NCBI GenBank assembly: GCA_030524545.1
Contig: JAUNGM010000008.1
Coordinates: 93,642 to 139,072, forward strand
Origin: Eubacteriales bacterium
GTDB lineage: Bacteria; Bacillota; Clostridia; Lachnospirales; Lachnospiraceae
Reading direction: 5' to 3'
DNA length: 45,431 bases
The translations under genes and the position numbers were made by a program. Position 1 is the first letter of the stretch. Every line of letters starts with the position of its first letter. The notes below the pieces were generated by a model that made no database searches, had not been told where the DNA came from, and worked only from the letters and a program-made list of their open reading frames with translations. Shown here piece after piece: positions 8,125 to 17,563 of this stretch.

Positions 8125-9201
8125 ATGAAAGCATTTCTGATATTAGAAGACGGCCATGTTTTTACAGGAACTAGCATCGGGTCTGCAAGGGAAGTCATCA
8201 GCGAAATCGTTTTTAACACTTCCATGACAGGCTACCTGGAAGTAATGACGGATCCTTCCTATGCAGGGCAGGCAGTCTGCATGACCTATCCATTAATTGG
8301 AAACTACGGAATCTGTTACGACGACCAGGAATCCATGAAGCCATGGATCGACGGATTTATTGTAAGAGAATTATCACGTATTCCAAGTAACTTCCGAAGC
8401 GTAGATACCATTCAGCATTTTCTTGCCAAACACGACATTCCAGGCATCGCAGGTATTGATACCAGAGCCCTTACCAAGATTCTCCGTGAAAAGGGTACCA
8501 TGAATGGTATGATTACTGTCAATGAAAATTATGATTTAGATGCAATCATCCCCCGTTTAAAAGCATATACAACAGGTAAAGTAGTAGAAAAAGTAACCTG
8601 CAGAGAAAAAGAAGTGCTGAAAGGCAAAGGCCCGAAGGTTGCTCTGATGGATTTTGGGGCAAAGAAGAATATTGCCAGATCCCTGAATGAAAGAGGCTGC
8701 CAGGTAACCATTTATCCGGCTTTGACTACTGCAGAGGAGATTCTCAAAGACGATCCGGATGGCATTATGTTAAGCAACGGCCCCGGAGACCCGAAGGAAT
8801 GTACCTCCATCATTCAGGAAATCAAAAAGCTTTATGATTCCGAAGTGCCAATCTTTGCCATTTGTCTGGGACATCAGCTTATGGCACTGGCTACAGGCGG
8901 AGATACCTATAAAATGAAATACGGCCACAGAGGCGGCAACCATCCGGTAAAGGATCTTGCTACAGGAAGAGTCTATATCTCTTCCCAGAACCACGGCTAT
9001 GTTGTTGATGCCAAGGTGCTTGAAGCGAAAGGCATTGCAAAACCGGCCTTTATCAACGTCAACGACGGAACCAATGAAGGTATGGCCTACACAGGCAAGA
9101 ATATTTTTACCGTGCAGTTCCATCCGGAAGCATGCCCGGGACCGCAGGATTCCAGCTACTTATTTGACAGATTTATGGAAATGATGGGAGGTAAGAACTA
9201 A
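8125..9201 (+). CDS. carA: Carbamoyl-phosphate synthase small (glutaminase) subunit
   Basis: CarA hydrolyses glutamine and passes ammonia through a tunnel to CarB, for pyrimidine and arginine synthesis. It is 358 residues long, full length for the family. The N-terminal half is the CPSase_sm_chain domain (FLILEDGHVFTGTSIG). The C-terminal half is a class I glutamine amidotransferase with nucleophile C247 (FAICLGHQ), H333 and E335 (QFHPEACPGP). GAAAGGGAG precedes the ATG. The stop codon overlaps the start of carB by one base (TAATG), indicating translational coupling. Confidence 0.97.
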   Translation: MKAFLILEDGHVFTGTSIGSAREVISEIVFNTSMTGYLEVMTDPSYAGQAVCMTYPLIGNYGICYDDQESMKPWIDGFIVRELSRIPSNFRSVDTIQHFLAKHDIPGIAGIDTRALTKILREKGTMNGMITVNENYDLDAIIPRLKAYTTGKVVEKVTCREKEVLKGKGPKVALMDFGAKKNIARSLNERGCQVTIYPALTTAEEILKDDPDGIMLSNGPGDPKECTSIIQEIKKLYDSEVPIFAICLGHQLMALATGGDTYKMKYGHRGGNHPVKDLATGRVYISSQNHGYVVDAKVLEAKGIAKPAFINVNDGTNEGMAYTGKNIFTVQFHPEACPGPQDSSYLFDRFMEMMGGKN

Positions 9202-12200
9202 TGCCAAAGAATAAAGACATTCACAAAGTACTCGTCATCGGTTCCGGCCCAATCATCATCGGACAGGCTGCTGAATTCGACTATGCAGGAACCCAGGCCT
9301 GCCGTTCCCTGAAGGAAGAAGGAATGGAGGTTGTACTTCTTAACTCCAATCCTGCAACCATCATGACGGATAAGGATATTGCAGACCGTGTTTACATTGA
9401 GCCTTTAACTGTAGAAGTTGTGGAACAGCTCATCCTGAAAGAAAAACCGGACAGCGTTCTTCCCACCCTGGGAGGCCAGGCAGGTTTGAACCTTGCCATG
9501 GAGCTGGATGAAAAAGGCTTTCTGAAAGAGCATAACGTGCGCCTGATCGGTACCACGGCAGAGACTATCAAAAAAGCAGAAGACCGCCAGGAATTTAAGG
9601 ACACCATGGAGAAGATCGGTGAGCCTGTAGCAGCCTCCAAGGTGGTTACAACGGTAGAAGACGGTCTTGCCTTTACCAATACCATCGGCTATCCGGTTGT
9701 TCTTCGCCCTGCCTATACTCTGGGCGGAAGCGGCGGCGGTATTGCCCACAATGAATATGAGCTTCGCGAGATCCTGGAGAACGGTCTCCGCCTTTCCCGT
9801 GTAGGAGAGGTTCTGGTAGAGCGCTGCATTGCCGGATGGAAAGAAATCGAGTATGAAGTAATGCGAGACAGCGCAGGCAACTGCATTACTGTCTGCAACA
9901 TGGAAAATATTGACCCGGTAGGCGTTCATACAGGAGATTCTATTGTCGTAGCACCTTCCCAGACCTTAGGGGATAAGGAATACCAGATGCTTCGTACCTC
10001 TGCGCTGAACATCATCACAGAGCTTGGCATCACGGGTGGATGCAACGTACAGTATGCCCTTCATCCGGAGAGCTTCGAATACTGTGTCATTGAGGTAAAT
10101 CCCCGTGTAAGCCGTTCTTCCGCACTGGCAAGTAAGGCGACAGGCTACCCCATTGCCAAGGTTGCTGCAAAGATCGCGCTGGGCTACACCCTGGACGAGA
10201 TTCCCAATGCCATCACAGGCAAGACTTATGCAAGCTTTGAGCCGATGCTGGATTACTGTGTTGTAAAAATCCCGCGTCTGCCGTTTGATAAATTCATCAC
10301 AGCCAAGAGAACCCTGACGACCCAGATGAAAGCCACCGGAGAGGTCATGAGTATCTGTCATAACTTTGAGGGTGCTTTGATGAAAGCCATCCGTTCTCTG
10401 GAACAGCATGTGGACAGCCTGATGTCCTATGATTTTTCACATCTGGATTCCGAAGAACTGCTGGAAGAACTGAAAATCGTAGATGACCGCCGTATCTGGA
10501 AAATTGCAGAAGCTATCCGCAGGGGACTTTCCCAGGAAATGCTTCACGAAATTACCAAGATCGACCACTGGTTCATTGACAAGATCGCCATCCTGGTAGA
10601 GATGGAACAGGCTCTGAAGAACCAGGAGCTGACTCCGGCTATGCTGCTGGAGGCAAAACGTATGGAATTCCCGGACAATGTCATTGCAGCCCTTTCCGGT
10701 AAGACCGAGGAAGAGGTAAAGTCCATGCGTCAGGAAAACGGAATCACTGCAGCCTATAAAATGGTAGATACCTGCGCAGCAGAATTTGCGGCTGCTACCC
10801 CATACTACTACTCCGTTTACGGCAACAGTGAAACAGAGAACGAAGCACATGCCACACCGGATAAAAAGAAAGTTCTTGTTCTTGGTTCCGGTCCCATCCG
10901 TATCGGACAGGGAATCGAATTTGACTTCTGCTCCGTACATTGTACGTGGGCATTCGCCAAAGAAGGCTACGAAACGATCATCATCAACAACAATCCGGAA
11001 ACGGTCAGCACGGACTTTGATATTGCAGACAAGCTGTATTTCGAGCCTCTGACTCCGGAAGACGTAGAAAATATTGTAAATGTGGAAAAACCGGACGGTG
11101 CGGTGGTACAGTTCGGCGGACAGACAGCCATCAAGCTGACCGAAGCGCTCATCAAGATGGGTGTTAAGATTCTGGGAACCTCCGCAGAAAATGTAGATGC
11201 CGCAGAAGACCGTGAGCTGTTTGACGGCATTCTGGAGCAGTGCCATATCCCGCGTCCAAAGGGACACACCGTATTTACCGCAGAAGAGGCGAAAAAAGCA
11301 GCCAATGAGCTGGGCTACCCGGTTCTGGTGCGCCCGTCCTATGTACTCGGCGGACAGGGAATGAGAATTGCAGTCAGTGACGAGGATGTGGAGGAATACA
11401 TCGGCATCATCAACCAGATCGCACAGGAGCATCCGATTCTGGTGGATAAATACCTGATGGGCAAGGAAATCGAAGTAGACGCTGTATGCGACGGAGATGA
11501 AATCCTGATTCCGGGCATTATGGAGCATATTGAACGTGCCGGAATCCATTCCGGAGACAGCATTTCCGTCTATCCGGCCCAGACTATCAGCGCAAAGGCT
11601 AAAGCCACCATTGCGGAATATACCCGACGCCTTGCCAAGGCCCTGCATGTCATTGGTATGATCAATATCCAGTTTATTGTATGTAATGATGAAGTATATG
11701 TTATAGAAGTAAACCCGCGTTCCAGCCGTACGGTTCCGTATATCAGCAAAGTAACCGGAATCCCGATCGTGCCGCTGGCAACGAAGGTGATTCTCGGATA
11801 TAAACTGAAAGATCTTGGCTATGAGCCGGGGCTTCAGCCGGAAGCAAAGCACATTGCCATCAAAATGCCGGTATTCTCCTTTGAAAAGATCCGCGGCGCG
11901 GACATCAGCCTGGGACCGGAAATGAAATCCACAGGGGAGTGCCTTGGTATTGCGGAGAGCTTTAACGAAGCCCTTTACAAAGCTTTCCTGGGTGCAGGCA
12001 TCCGGCTTCCGAAGTACAAGAATATGATCATCACTGTGAAAGATGAAGACCAGGAAGAGATCATCCCGATTGCCAGAAGATTTGAGGCTCTGGGCTACCG
12101 CATCTATGCAACACGAGGCACTGCAAGAGCACTGAAAGAAAACGGCATCAAGGTCATCCGTACCAATAAGCTGGAGCAGCCCGCGCCGAACCTGATGGAC

Positions 12201-12416
12201 CTGATCCTGGGACATAAGATCGACGTGGTCATCGATACACCGCCGCAGGGTGTAGAGCATCAGAAGGACGGCTTTGTTATCCGCAGAAATGCCATTGAGA
12301 CAGGCGTGAATGTATTGACTTCTCTGGATACCGCAGAAGCACTGGTAACAAGTCTGGAAAATACAGATCTGAATAATCTGACGCTGATCGATATCGCTAC
12401 GATCGCAGACCGCTGA
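9201..12416 (+). CDS. carB: Carbamoyl-phosphate synthase large subunit
   Basis: CarB makes carbamoyl phosphate from bicarbonate, two ATP and the ammonia delivered by CarA. At 1071 residues it is standard length. It shows the internal duplication of the family: an N-terminal carboxyphosphate half opening with VLVIGSGPIIIGQAAEFDY, and a carbamate-phosphorylating half opening with VLVLGSGPIRIGQGIEFDF at about residue 555. Each half has its own ATP-grasp domain. The C-terminal 130 residues form the MGS-like allosteric domain (ARRFEALGYRIYATRGTAR). The codon pattern leaves long open frames on the opposite strand; these are shadows. Confidence 0.97.
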   Translation: MPKNKDIHKVLVIGSGPIIIGQAAEFDYAGTQACRSLKEEGMEVVLLNSNPATIMTDKDIADRVYIEPLTVEVVEQLILKEKPDSVLPTLGGQAGLNLAMELDEKGFLKEHNVRLIGTTAETIKKAEDRQEFKDTMEKIGEPVAASKVVTTVEDGLAFTNTIGYPVVLRPAYTLGGSGGGIAHNEYELREILENGLRLSRVGEVLVERCIAGWKEIEYEVMRDSAGNCITVCNMENIDPVGVHTGDSIVVAPSQTLGDKEYQMLRTSALNIITELGITGGCNVQYALHPESFEYCVIEVNPRVSRSSALASKATGYPIAKVAAKIALGYTLDEIPNAITGKTYASFEPMLDYCVVKIPRLPFDKFITAKRTLTTQMKATGEVMSICHNFEGALMKAIRSLEQHVDSLMSYDFSHLDSEELLEELKIVDDRRIWKIAEAIRRGLSQEMLHEITKIDHWFIDKIAILVEMEQALKNQELTPAMLLEAKRMEFPDNVIAALSGKTEEEVKSMRQENGITAAYKMVDTCAAEFAAATPYYYSVYGNSETENEAHATPDKKKVLVLGSGPIRIGQGIEFDFCSVHCTWAFAKEGYETIIINNNPETVSTDFDIADKLYFEPLTPEDVENIVNVEKPDGAVVQFGGQTAIKLTEALIKMGVKILGTSAENVDAAEDRELFDGILEQCHIPRPKGHTVFTAEEAKKAANELGYPVLVRPSYVLGGQGMRIAVSDEDVEEYIGIINQIAQEHPILVDKYLMGKEIEVDAVCDGDEILIPGIMEHIERAGIHSGDSISVYPAQTISAKAKATIAEYTRRLAKALHVIGMINIQFIVCNDEVYVIEVNPRSSRTVPYISKVTGIPIVPLATKVILGYKLKDLGYEPGLQPEAKHIAIKMPVFSFEKIRGADISLGPEMKSTGECLGIAESFNEALYKAFLGAGIRLPKYKNMIITVKDEDQEEIIPIARRFEALGYRIYATRGTARALKENGIKVIRTNKLEQPAPNLMDLILGHKIDVVIDTPPQGVEHQKDGFVIRRNAIETGVNVLTSLDTAEALVTSLENTDLNNLTLIDIATIADR

Positions 12417-12445
12417 CAAACGAAGACAGGAAAATAGAAAAGATA

Positions 12446-12486
12446 CAGGCGGAGATTTCTAAATAAATGGAATCTTCGCCTTTCTT
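12446..12486 (+). terminator. Rho-independent terminator of carAB
   Basis: GGCGGAGATT (12448-12457) pairs with AATCTTCGCC (12471-12480, one G-U pair), followed by TTTCTT. Confidence 0.8.
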
Positions 12487-12640
12487 ATGGTATAATATGA
12501 ACACTTAATGAGCACAAGCGGGGGCGCAGTGCGAATTTAGTGAGAATACATGCCTGGACACTTAGCGAGGTGTTTTCGAGCTTAGTGACCATGGTATAAT
12601 ATGAACACTTAATGAGCACAAGCGGGAGCGCAGTGCGAAT
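12487..12640 (+). repeat. Tandemly spaced 50-bp direct repeat with TATAAT boxes
   Basis: Bases 12487-12536 and 12591-12640 are identical at 49 of 50 positions (GGGGG versus GGGAG). Each copy begins ATGGTATAATATGAACAC, so each carries an extended -10-like TGGTATAAT (hexamers at 12491-12496 and 12595-12600). The 54 bases between them contain related words (CACTTAGCGAG, GAGCTTAGTGA). The second copy ends 23 bases before the uppP start, so its TATAAT could serve as the uppP promoter. The sequence looks like a dispersed repeat of this lineage. Confidence 0.75.
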
Positions 12641-12663
12641 ATGTTGTTATGAAGGGAGAAATT

Positions 12664-13566
12664 ATGGAGATTTTGGAACTGATTAAGGTAATCATTCTGG
12701 GCATTGTGGAAGGTATCACAGAATGGCTTCCCATCAGCAGTACCGGACATATGATTCTGGTGGACGAATTTATTAAGCTGAACGTGACGGAGGAATTTAA
12801 AGAGTTCTTTCTGGTAGTCATCCAGCTCGGGGCGATCCTGGCGGTTGTTGTTTTATACTGGGGTAAGCTGTGGCCTTTTTACATAAGGGAAATCCCCAGA
12901 AAAAAGCAGCGTGCAATCGCGCAGCAGCCAGCAGTATCACGGGCGGTTCTGACGTTTGTAGAGCGGTTCTGTGATAAGGATAAATGGATCTTATGGTTTA
13001 AGATTATCGTATCCTGTCTGCCGACCATTATTATTGCACTGCCGTTTAATGATGTGATCGAAGAGACGTTCAACAATTATGTGGTCGTTGCCATCGCCTT
13101 GATCGTTTACGGTGTATTGTTTATCTTTATTGAAAACTATAACAAGAGAAGAAGGCCGACCTGTACATCTCTGGAGGATCTGTCCTTTAAGACGGCATTT
13201 CTGATCGGTGTTTTCCAGGTTCTGGCAGTGATTCCGGGAACTTCCCGTTCCGGTTCCACCATTATCGGCGGAATTCTGCTTGGCACCTCCCGTACGGTAG
13301 CTGCTGAGTTTACGTTTTTCCTGGCAATTCCGGTTATGTTCGGTGCCAGTCTTTTGAAATTGGTGAAGTTTGGTTTTGCTTTTACTTCAAGCGAAGTGAT
13401 CATTCTGGTTGTGGGAATGGCTGTGGCGTTTGTGGTTTCCATTCTTGCCATCAAGTTCCTGATGGGATACATTAAGAAGCACGATTTCAAAGCATTCGGA
13501 TGGTACAGGATTATCCTTGGTATTCTTGTTCTTGGTTATTTTATCGGTAAGAGCCTGCTTGGATGA
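12664..13566 (+). CDS. uppP: Undecaprenyl-diphosphate phosphatase (UppP/BacA)
   Basis: This integral membrane enzyme of 300 residues dephosphorylates undecaprenyl diphosphate, recycling the lipid carrier for peptidoglycan and giving background bacitracin resistance. Both family motifs are present: EGITEW at 16-21 followed by PISSTGH (to H29), and PGTSRSGST at 191-199 with catalytic R195. It has about seven hydrophobic spans. The frame is open from 12649, but GAAGGGAG at 12650-12657 serves the ATG at 12664, which was chosen. The gene stands alone after the repeat region. Confidence 0.95.
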   Translation: MEILELIKVIILGIVEGITEWLPISSTGHMILVDEFIKLNVTEEFKEFFLVVIQLGAILAVVVLYWGKLWPFYIREIPRKKQRAIAQQPAVSRAVLTFVERFCDKDKWILWFKIIVSCLPTIIIALPFNDVIEETFNNYVVVAIALIVYGVLFIFIENYNKRRRPTCTSLEDLSFKTAFLIGVFQVLAVIPGTSRSGSTIIGGILLGTSRTVAAEFTFFLAIPVMFGASLLKLVKFGFAFTSSEVIILVVGMAVAFVVSILAIKFLMGYIKKHDFKAFGWYRIILGILVLGYFIGKSLLG

Positions 13567-13614
13567 TAAACGGGACATAGCTGATAAAGAGAATAGAAAA
13601 AGAGAAGAAAAAAT

Positions 13615-13646
13615 CCGGCTGACAGGAATGGGGGCCTGTACGCCGG
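13615..13646 (+). promoter_or_regulatory. Leader hairpin between uppP and glpK
   Basis: CCGGC (13615-13619) pairs with GCCGG (13642-13646), and ACAGG (13622-13626) pairs with CCTGT (13635-13639) inside it. There is no U run, so it is not an ordinary terminator. It may be an mRNA-stabilising or regulatory leader hairpin of glpK. Confidence 0.4.
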
Positions 13647-13668
13647 AATAAAAACGGAGGTATATCTT

Positions 13669-15165
13669 ATGGGAAACTATGTAATGGCTCTTGATCAGGG
13701 AACTACAAGCTCACGCTGTATCCTGTTTGATAAGCAGGGTATGATGTGCAGCGTTGCACAAAAAGAATTTACACAGTATTATCCGCAGCCCGGCTGGGTG
13801 GAACACGATCCGCACGAAATCTGGTCTTCCCAGATGGCGGTTGCCATTGAAGCTATGGGAAAGATCGGGGCGGACGCAGGTGATATTGACGCCATCGGCA
13901 TCACGAACCAGCGTGAGACAACGATCGTATGGGATAAAAGGACGGGAAACCCCATTTATCCTGCGATTGTGTGGCAGTGCCGCAGAACTGCCGGGATGGT
14001 GGAGGAATTGGAACGGGAAGGCTTCACGGAGGTCATCCGCCGTAAGACCGGACTGATTCCGGACGCTTATTTTTCCGGTACAAAGATCAAATGGATCCTG
14101 GATTATGTGGAGGGAGCCAGAGAGGCGGCTGAGAGAGGAAATCTTCTGTTCGGAACCGTGGATACCTGGCTGATCTGGAAGCTGACCAAGGGTGAAGTCC
14201 ATGTGACCGATTATACAAATGCTTCCAGAACCATGCTGTTTGACATTTATAAAAAACAATGGGATGATGAGATCCTGGCAAAGCTTGGAATTCCGAAATG
14301 CATGCTTCCTGAAGTAAAACCAAGCAGTTGTATTTACGGTTATACTCATGAAAACCTGATCGGAGGCCGGATTCCCATTTCGGGAGCTGCAGGGGATCAG
14401 CAGGCTGCACTTTTCGGGCAGTGCTGTTTCCACGAAGGAGATGTGAAGAATACCTATGGTACAGGCTGTTTCCTGCTGATGCATACAGGCAATCAGGCAG
14501 TTGCTTCCAAACAGGGCCTGCTTACCACGATTGCGGTGAATCCGGACGGAACACCGGGGTATGCCCTGGAGGGAAGCGTATTTATAGCCGGAGCTGCCAT
14601 TCAGTGGCTGCGTGATGAAGTGCAGATTCTGGAAAGTGCCGCAGAATCTGAGCGATACTGCCTGTCTGTGCCGGATACAAACGGTGTTTATGTGGTTCCG
14701 GCATTTACCGGACTTGGAGCACCCTACTGGGATCAGTATGCACGAGGAGGCATCCTCGGTCTTACAAGAGGCGCGGGCAGGGCGCACCTGATCCGTGCAA
14801 CTGTGGAATCGCTTGCTTACCAGGTTCAGGATGTGATTACAGCCATGGAGAAGGACTCAGGCGTGAAGCTGAATTCCCTGCGGGTAGACGGCGGGGCAAG
14901 TGCCAACAATTTTCTGATGCAGTTCCAGGCAGATATTCTGGATGCGGCTGTGGTACGGCCAAGCTGTATTGAAACTACAGCTCTGGGGGCAGCATACCTG
15001 GCCGGACTTGCGACCGGTTTCTGGAAAGACTCGGAAGAGGTCAAGGCGAATTGGAAAAAGGAACGGGAATTCCGTCCGGCAATTGATGCAGAAAAGAGAC
15101 AGAAGCTGCTAAAAGGCTGGAAGAAGGCTGTAAGGTGTACATTTGCCTGGGCAAAGGAAGAATAA
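13669..15165 (+). CDS. glpK: Glycerol kinase
   Basis: This 498-residue FGGY-family kinase phosphorylates glycerol to sn-glycerol 3-phosphate. The N-terminal phosphate-binding loop is [11 protein letters not shown], followed by the conserved GITNQRETT and [12 protein letters not shown] glycerol-kinase motifs. The FGGY C-terminal signature reads [17 protein letters not shown], with [14 protein letters not shown]-type sequence after it ([12 protein letters not shown]). Length is standard. ACGGAGG precedes the ATG. No glpF or glpD neighbours are seen, so it is a solitary glpK in this window. Confidence 0.96.
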   Translation: MGNYVMALDQGTTSSRCILFDKQGMMCSVAQKEFTQYYPQPGWVEHDPHEIWSSQMAVAIEAMGKIGADAGDIDAIGITNQRETTIVWDKRTGNPIYPAIVWQCRRTAGMVEELEREGFTEVIRRKTGLIPDAYFSGTKIKWILDYVEGAREAAERGNLLFGTVDTWLIWKLTKGEVHVTDYTNASRTMLFDIYKKQWDDEILAKLGIPKCMLPEVKPSSCIYGYTHENLIGGRIPISGAAGDQQAALFGQCCFHEGDVKNTYGTGCFLLMHTGNQAVASKQGLLTTIAVNPDGTPGYALEGSVFIAGAAIQWLRDEVQILESAAESERYCLSVPDTNGVYVVPAFTGLGAPYWDQYARGGILGLTRGAGRAHLIRATVESLAYQVQDVITAMEKDSGVKLNSLRVDGGASANNFLMQFQADILDAAVVRPSCIETTALGAAYLAGLATGFWKDSEEVKANWKKEREFRPAIDAEKRQKLLKGWKKAVRCTFAWAKEE

Positions 15166-15235
15166 TCAATACCCCATTCCTATGAAATGAAAAGTGTAGA
15201 AGTACATAGGAGAAAATCTGCATAATATAAATAAG

Positions 15236-15294
15236 AAACTCCTCCGGAGGACAGGGATATGCCCAAGAGCGTGTCTTGACCGGAGGAGTTTTTA
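15236..15294. terminator. Bidirectional terminator between glpK and the molybdate regulator
   Basis: AAACTCCTCCGG (15236-15247) pairs perfectly with CCGGAGGAGTTT (15280-15291), with T residues on the plus side and A residues on the other. It serves both convergent genes. Confidence 0.85.
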
Positions 15295-15315
15295 TATAAA
15301 AAAAGCATAAGAAAA

Positions 15316-16245
15316 TCAGAGATAGAGAATTTCTCCTGTGCGGCTGATATCGTAGCCTGTCTGGCTATGCAGGCCGAATTTAAAATCCTCGGAGCGTACA
15401 ATGTCAACAATAGCCGAGAAACCTGGCTTTTCCAATGCATCCGCGTCCATGGCAAGGAACATGGGGATTTTTGTCAGAGGGAGAAAATCCAGGCAGTCCG
15501 ACTGGCGGGAGATGTATTCCTCGCCAATGGCTGCATCCGCCTTTCCGTTGATAATGGCTGCAGCAGTGGAAAGATCCGATACAAGCTCATGGCGGTACCC
15601 GGAGATATCCAGAGGAGAAATATGATTCTCCTTAAGCTGACTGTCAAGATATATTCTGCGTGTACTTCCTTTTTCGCGGTTGGCAAGAATAATGTCAGCC
15701 CGTGTGAGGTCATGGAATGTACGAATCTCTTTGGGGTTTCCTTCCCGGACATAAAAGCCCATGAAATATTCGTACAGATAAATGACAGCAAGGGACATAC
15801 CCGGTACGAGATGCGGCAGGACTTCAGGCGAAATGCTGGCAGCAGCAATGTGGGCCTTGTTGAAATAAAGGGCATAAAGGCCGTTGTAGGTATTCATATG
15901 AGACTGTAAAACAGGCATTCCGTTGGGATGCACTGCCATAAGCCCGCATAAAAGTTCAAGGGCGGCAGAGGTCTGCCCGCTTAAGATTAATCCGTTGGAA
16001 TAGAGAAGATAATCTCTTTTTAATACGGAGCTTTCCGGCTGTGTATCCGGCAGATGCAGAATGGAACTGGCGGACGGGTCTGCATCTGAACCGTGCAGGT
16101 ACTGCTCTAATTGCGCATCACTGATGCGGAGCTGTTTGCCGATCTTGGACGACTGCAGTTCCCCTCTTTTGATGAGCTCATATACGGTTGTTTTTTTTAT
16201 CTTGAGTTTGTCAGCCACTTCCTGGGCGGTATACAGCTTATTCAT
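15316..16245 (-). CDS. HTH/PBP-like molybdate-locus regulator
   Basis: The product has 309 residues. Residues 1-52 form an excisionase/MerR-type winged helix (LYTAQEVADKLKIKKTTVYELIKRGEL). The remainder resembles the periplasmic-binding-protein-like sensor domain found in cytosolic regulators, including a MGFYVREGNPKEIRTF segment. Such one-component regulators are commonly found beside modABC and are thought to bind the oxyanion. The gene overlaps the upstream Mop gene by 8 bases (ATGAATAA), so the two are translationally coupled. It diverges from modA. Control of modABC by this protein is inference from position. Confidence 0.78.
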   Translation of the reverse strand: MNKLYTAQEVADKLKIKKTTVYELIKRGELQSSKIGKQLRISDAQLEQYLHGSDADPSASSILHLPDTQPESSVLKRDYLLYSNGLILSGQTSAALELLCGLMAVHPNGMPVLQSHMNTYNGLYALYFNKAHIAAASISPEVLPHLVPGMSLAVIYLYEYFMGFYVREGNPKEIRTFHDLTRADIILANREKGSTRRIYLDSQLKENHISPLDISGYRHELVSDLSTAAAIINGKADAAIGEEYISRQSDCLDFLPLTKIPMFLAMDADALEKPGFSAIVDIVRSEDFKFGLHSQTGYDISRTGEILYL

Positions 16246-16450
16246 CGATTCCTACCATTACATTGGTGGCTTTGATCACGGCGTAGGCATCAGAGCCGAT
16301 TTCCAGTCCAAGTTCTTCCACGGCAGCACAGGAGATGGTAGCGACAATAATATTACCGCCTCCAATGTCAATGGAAACAATGGAATTGACAGCCCCCTTA
16401 TTGATGTTAATGACCTTCCCCTTTAATTGGTTGCGTGCACTTAGCTTCAT
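16238..16450 (-). CDS. Molybdopterin-binding (Mop/TOBE) protein
   Basis: This 70-residue single TOBE/Mop domain begins MKLSARNQLKGKVI and continues GAVNSIVSIDIGGG. Such proteins bind molybdate or tungstate as oligomers for storage or sensing. The start at 16450 was chosen over 16495 because AGAGGGG lies eight bases upstream. It is first in a two-gene operon with the HTH regulator. The modC C-terminus here has only a weak TOBE-like motif, so this separate domain may supply oxyanion binding. That link is inference. Confidence 0.85.
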   Translation of the reverse strand: MKLSARNQLKGKVININKGAVNSIVSIDIGGGNIIVATISCAAVEELGLEIGSDAYAVIKATNVMVGIDE

Positions 16451-16498
16451 AAAATAACCCCTCTTTTCGGTAGTGATTGGTAATCTGTTACTCACATG

Positions 16499-16546
16499 GT
16501 ATCATGTCGAAAAAGAATTGACAAGTATGGAATGATACTATAAAAT
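16499..16546 (+). promoter_or_regulatory. modA promoter with overlapping inverted repeat
   Basis: TTGACA (16518-16523), a 17-bp spacer and TAAAAT (16541-16546) form a good promoter for modABC. GTATCAT (16499-16505) and ATGATAC (16532-16538) form an inverted repeat that brackets the -35 and ends in the spacer. It is a plausible operator for the divergent regulator. Confidence 0.6.
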
Positions 16547-16604
16547 AAAAATCAACAAAACTAAATGAAACAGAACAAAAACAAACAAAAAGGGGAGAGT
16601 AAAA

Positions 16605-17501
16605 ATGAAGAAAAAAATAGTTGCTATTTTGATGACAGGCGTTTTTGCTGCAGGGATGACTGCCGGCATGGCGCAGGCAGCAGAGGAACCGGCATCTGAG
16701 CTGAAGGGAGAAGTTTATGTATTTATTGCAGCCAGTTTGAATAATGCAATGGAAGAAATCCAGAAGAATTTCAATGAACAGTATCCGGATGTAGAGATCC
16801 TTTATAATGCAGACAGTTCCGGTACACTTCAGACGCAGATTGAAGAAGGCTCCAGATGTGACATTTTCTTCTCGGCAGCAACCAAGCAGATGGACACTCT
16901 CGTGGAAGAAGGACTTGCAGATGAGAGTACAGTCGTAGATCTGCTGGAGAATAAAGTCGTTTTGATCAAGCCTGCCGGCGGAGAGACAAAAGTAACCGGC
17001 TTTGATAATATTACAGATGCAGCAAATCTTGCACTTGCAGGAGAGAGCGTTCCGGTTGGCCAGTATGCCCGGGAAATCTTCACAAATATGGGAATTATAG
17101 ATCAGATTGAGGCAATGGAAATCAACGAGGGGAAAAATGTGACAGAAGTTCTGGCAGCAGTCAGTGAAGGCAGCAATGAAGTAGGCATTGTGTATGCAAC
17201 AGATGCTGCATCCGTTGCAGATCAGGTGGAGATTATTTCAGAGGCACCTGCGGACGCACTGGAAACACCGGTTCTCTATCCGGTAGGTATGGTTGAGGAT
17301 AAGGAAGCTTCTGAAGAGGAGGCTGCAGCAGCAGAAGCGTTCCTGGCATATCTTCAGTCTGAGGAAGCTCTGACTGTATTTGAAGAGTATGGATTCAGTC
17401 CGTATACAGCAGAGGAAGCTGCAGAAGATGCCGCAGAAGATACAGCAGAGAATGAAGCAGCAGAAGATGAGAGTGCAGAAGCAGATACAGCAGCAGAATA
17501 G
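16605..17501 (+). CDS. modA: Molybdate ABC transporter substrate-binding protein
   Basis: ModA captures molybdate or tungstate outside the cell. The protein has 298 residues: a signal peptide ending near MAQAAEEP, then the ModA fold with FIAASLNNAMEEI, NADSSGTLQTQIEEG and the C-terminal VLYPVGMV segment. There is no lipobox cysteine, which is unusual for a Gram-positive binding protein. After residue 265 comes a 30-residue Ala/Glu/Asp repeat tail (EEAAEDAAEDTAE) absent from typical ModA. GGGGAGAG precedes the ATG. modB follows 62 bases later with a hairpin of CGGCCG-rich sequence between. Confidence 0.92.
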   Translation: MKKKIVAILMTGVFAAGMTAGMAQAAEEPASELKGEVYVFIAASLNNAMEEIQKNFNEQYPDVEILYNADSSGTLQTQIEEGSRCDIFFSAATKQMDTLVEEGLADESTVVDLLENKVVLIKPAGGETKVTGFDNITDAANLALAGESVPVGQYAREIFTNMGIIDQIEAMEINEGKNVTEVLAAVSEGSNEVGIVYATDAASVADQVEIISEAPADALETPVLYPVGMVEDKEASEEEAAAAEAFLAYLQSEEALTVFEEYGFSPYTAEEAAEDAAEDTAENEAAEDESAEADTAAE

Positions 17502-17563
17502 ACAGGAGCAGCGGTTCATTCGGCCGGTTTGTCTTCGGACAGCCGGCCGATGTGAGGTTAGAT

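Noticed and set aside
10437-12419. Long minus-strand open frame of 660 codons opposite carB
   Set aside because: It mirrors the codon pattern of carB, has no ribosome binding site, and its composition (Cys/His/Phe-rich) is not protein-like.
12487-12640. CRISPR-like array
   Set aside because: Only two repeat units with a spacer that itself resembles the repeat, and no cas genes nearby.
13711-14787. Minus-strand 358-codon frame opposite glpK
   Set aside because: Shadow of glpK with no start signal.
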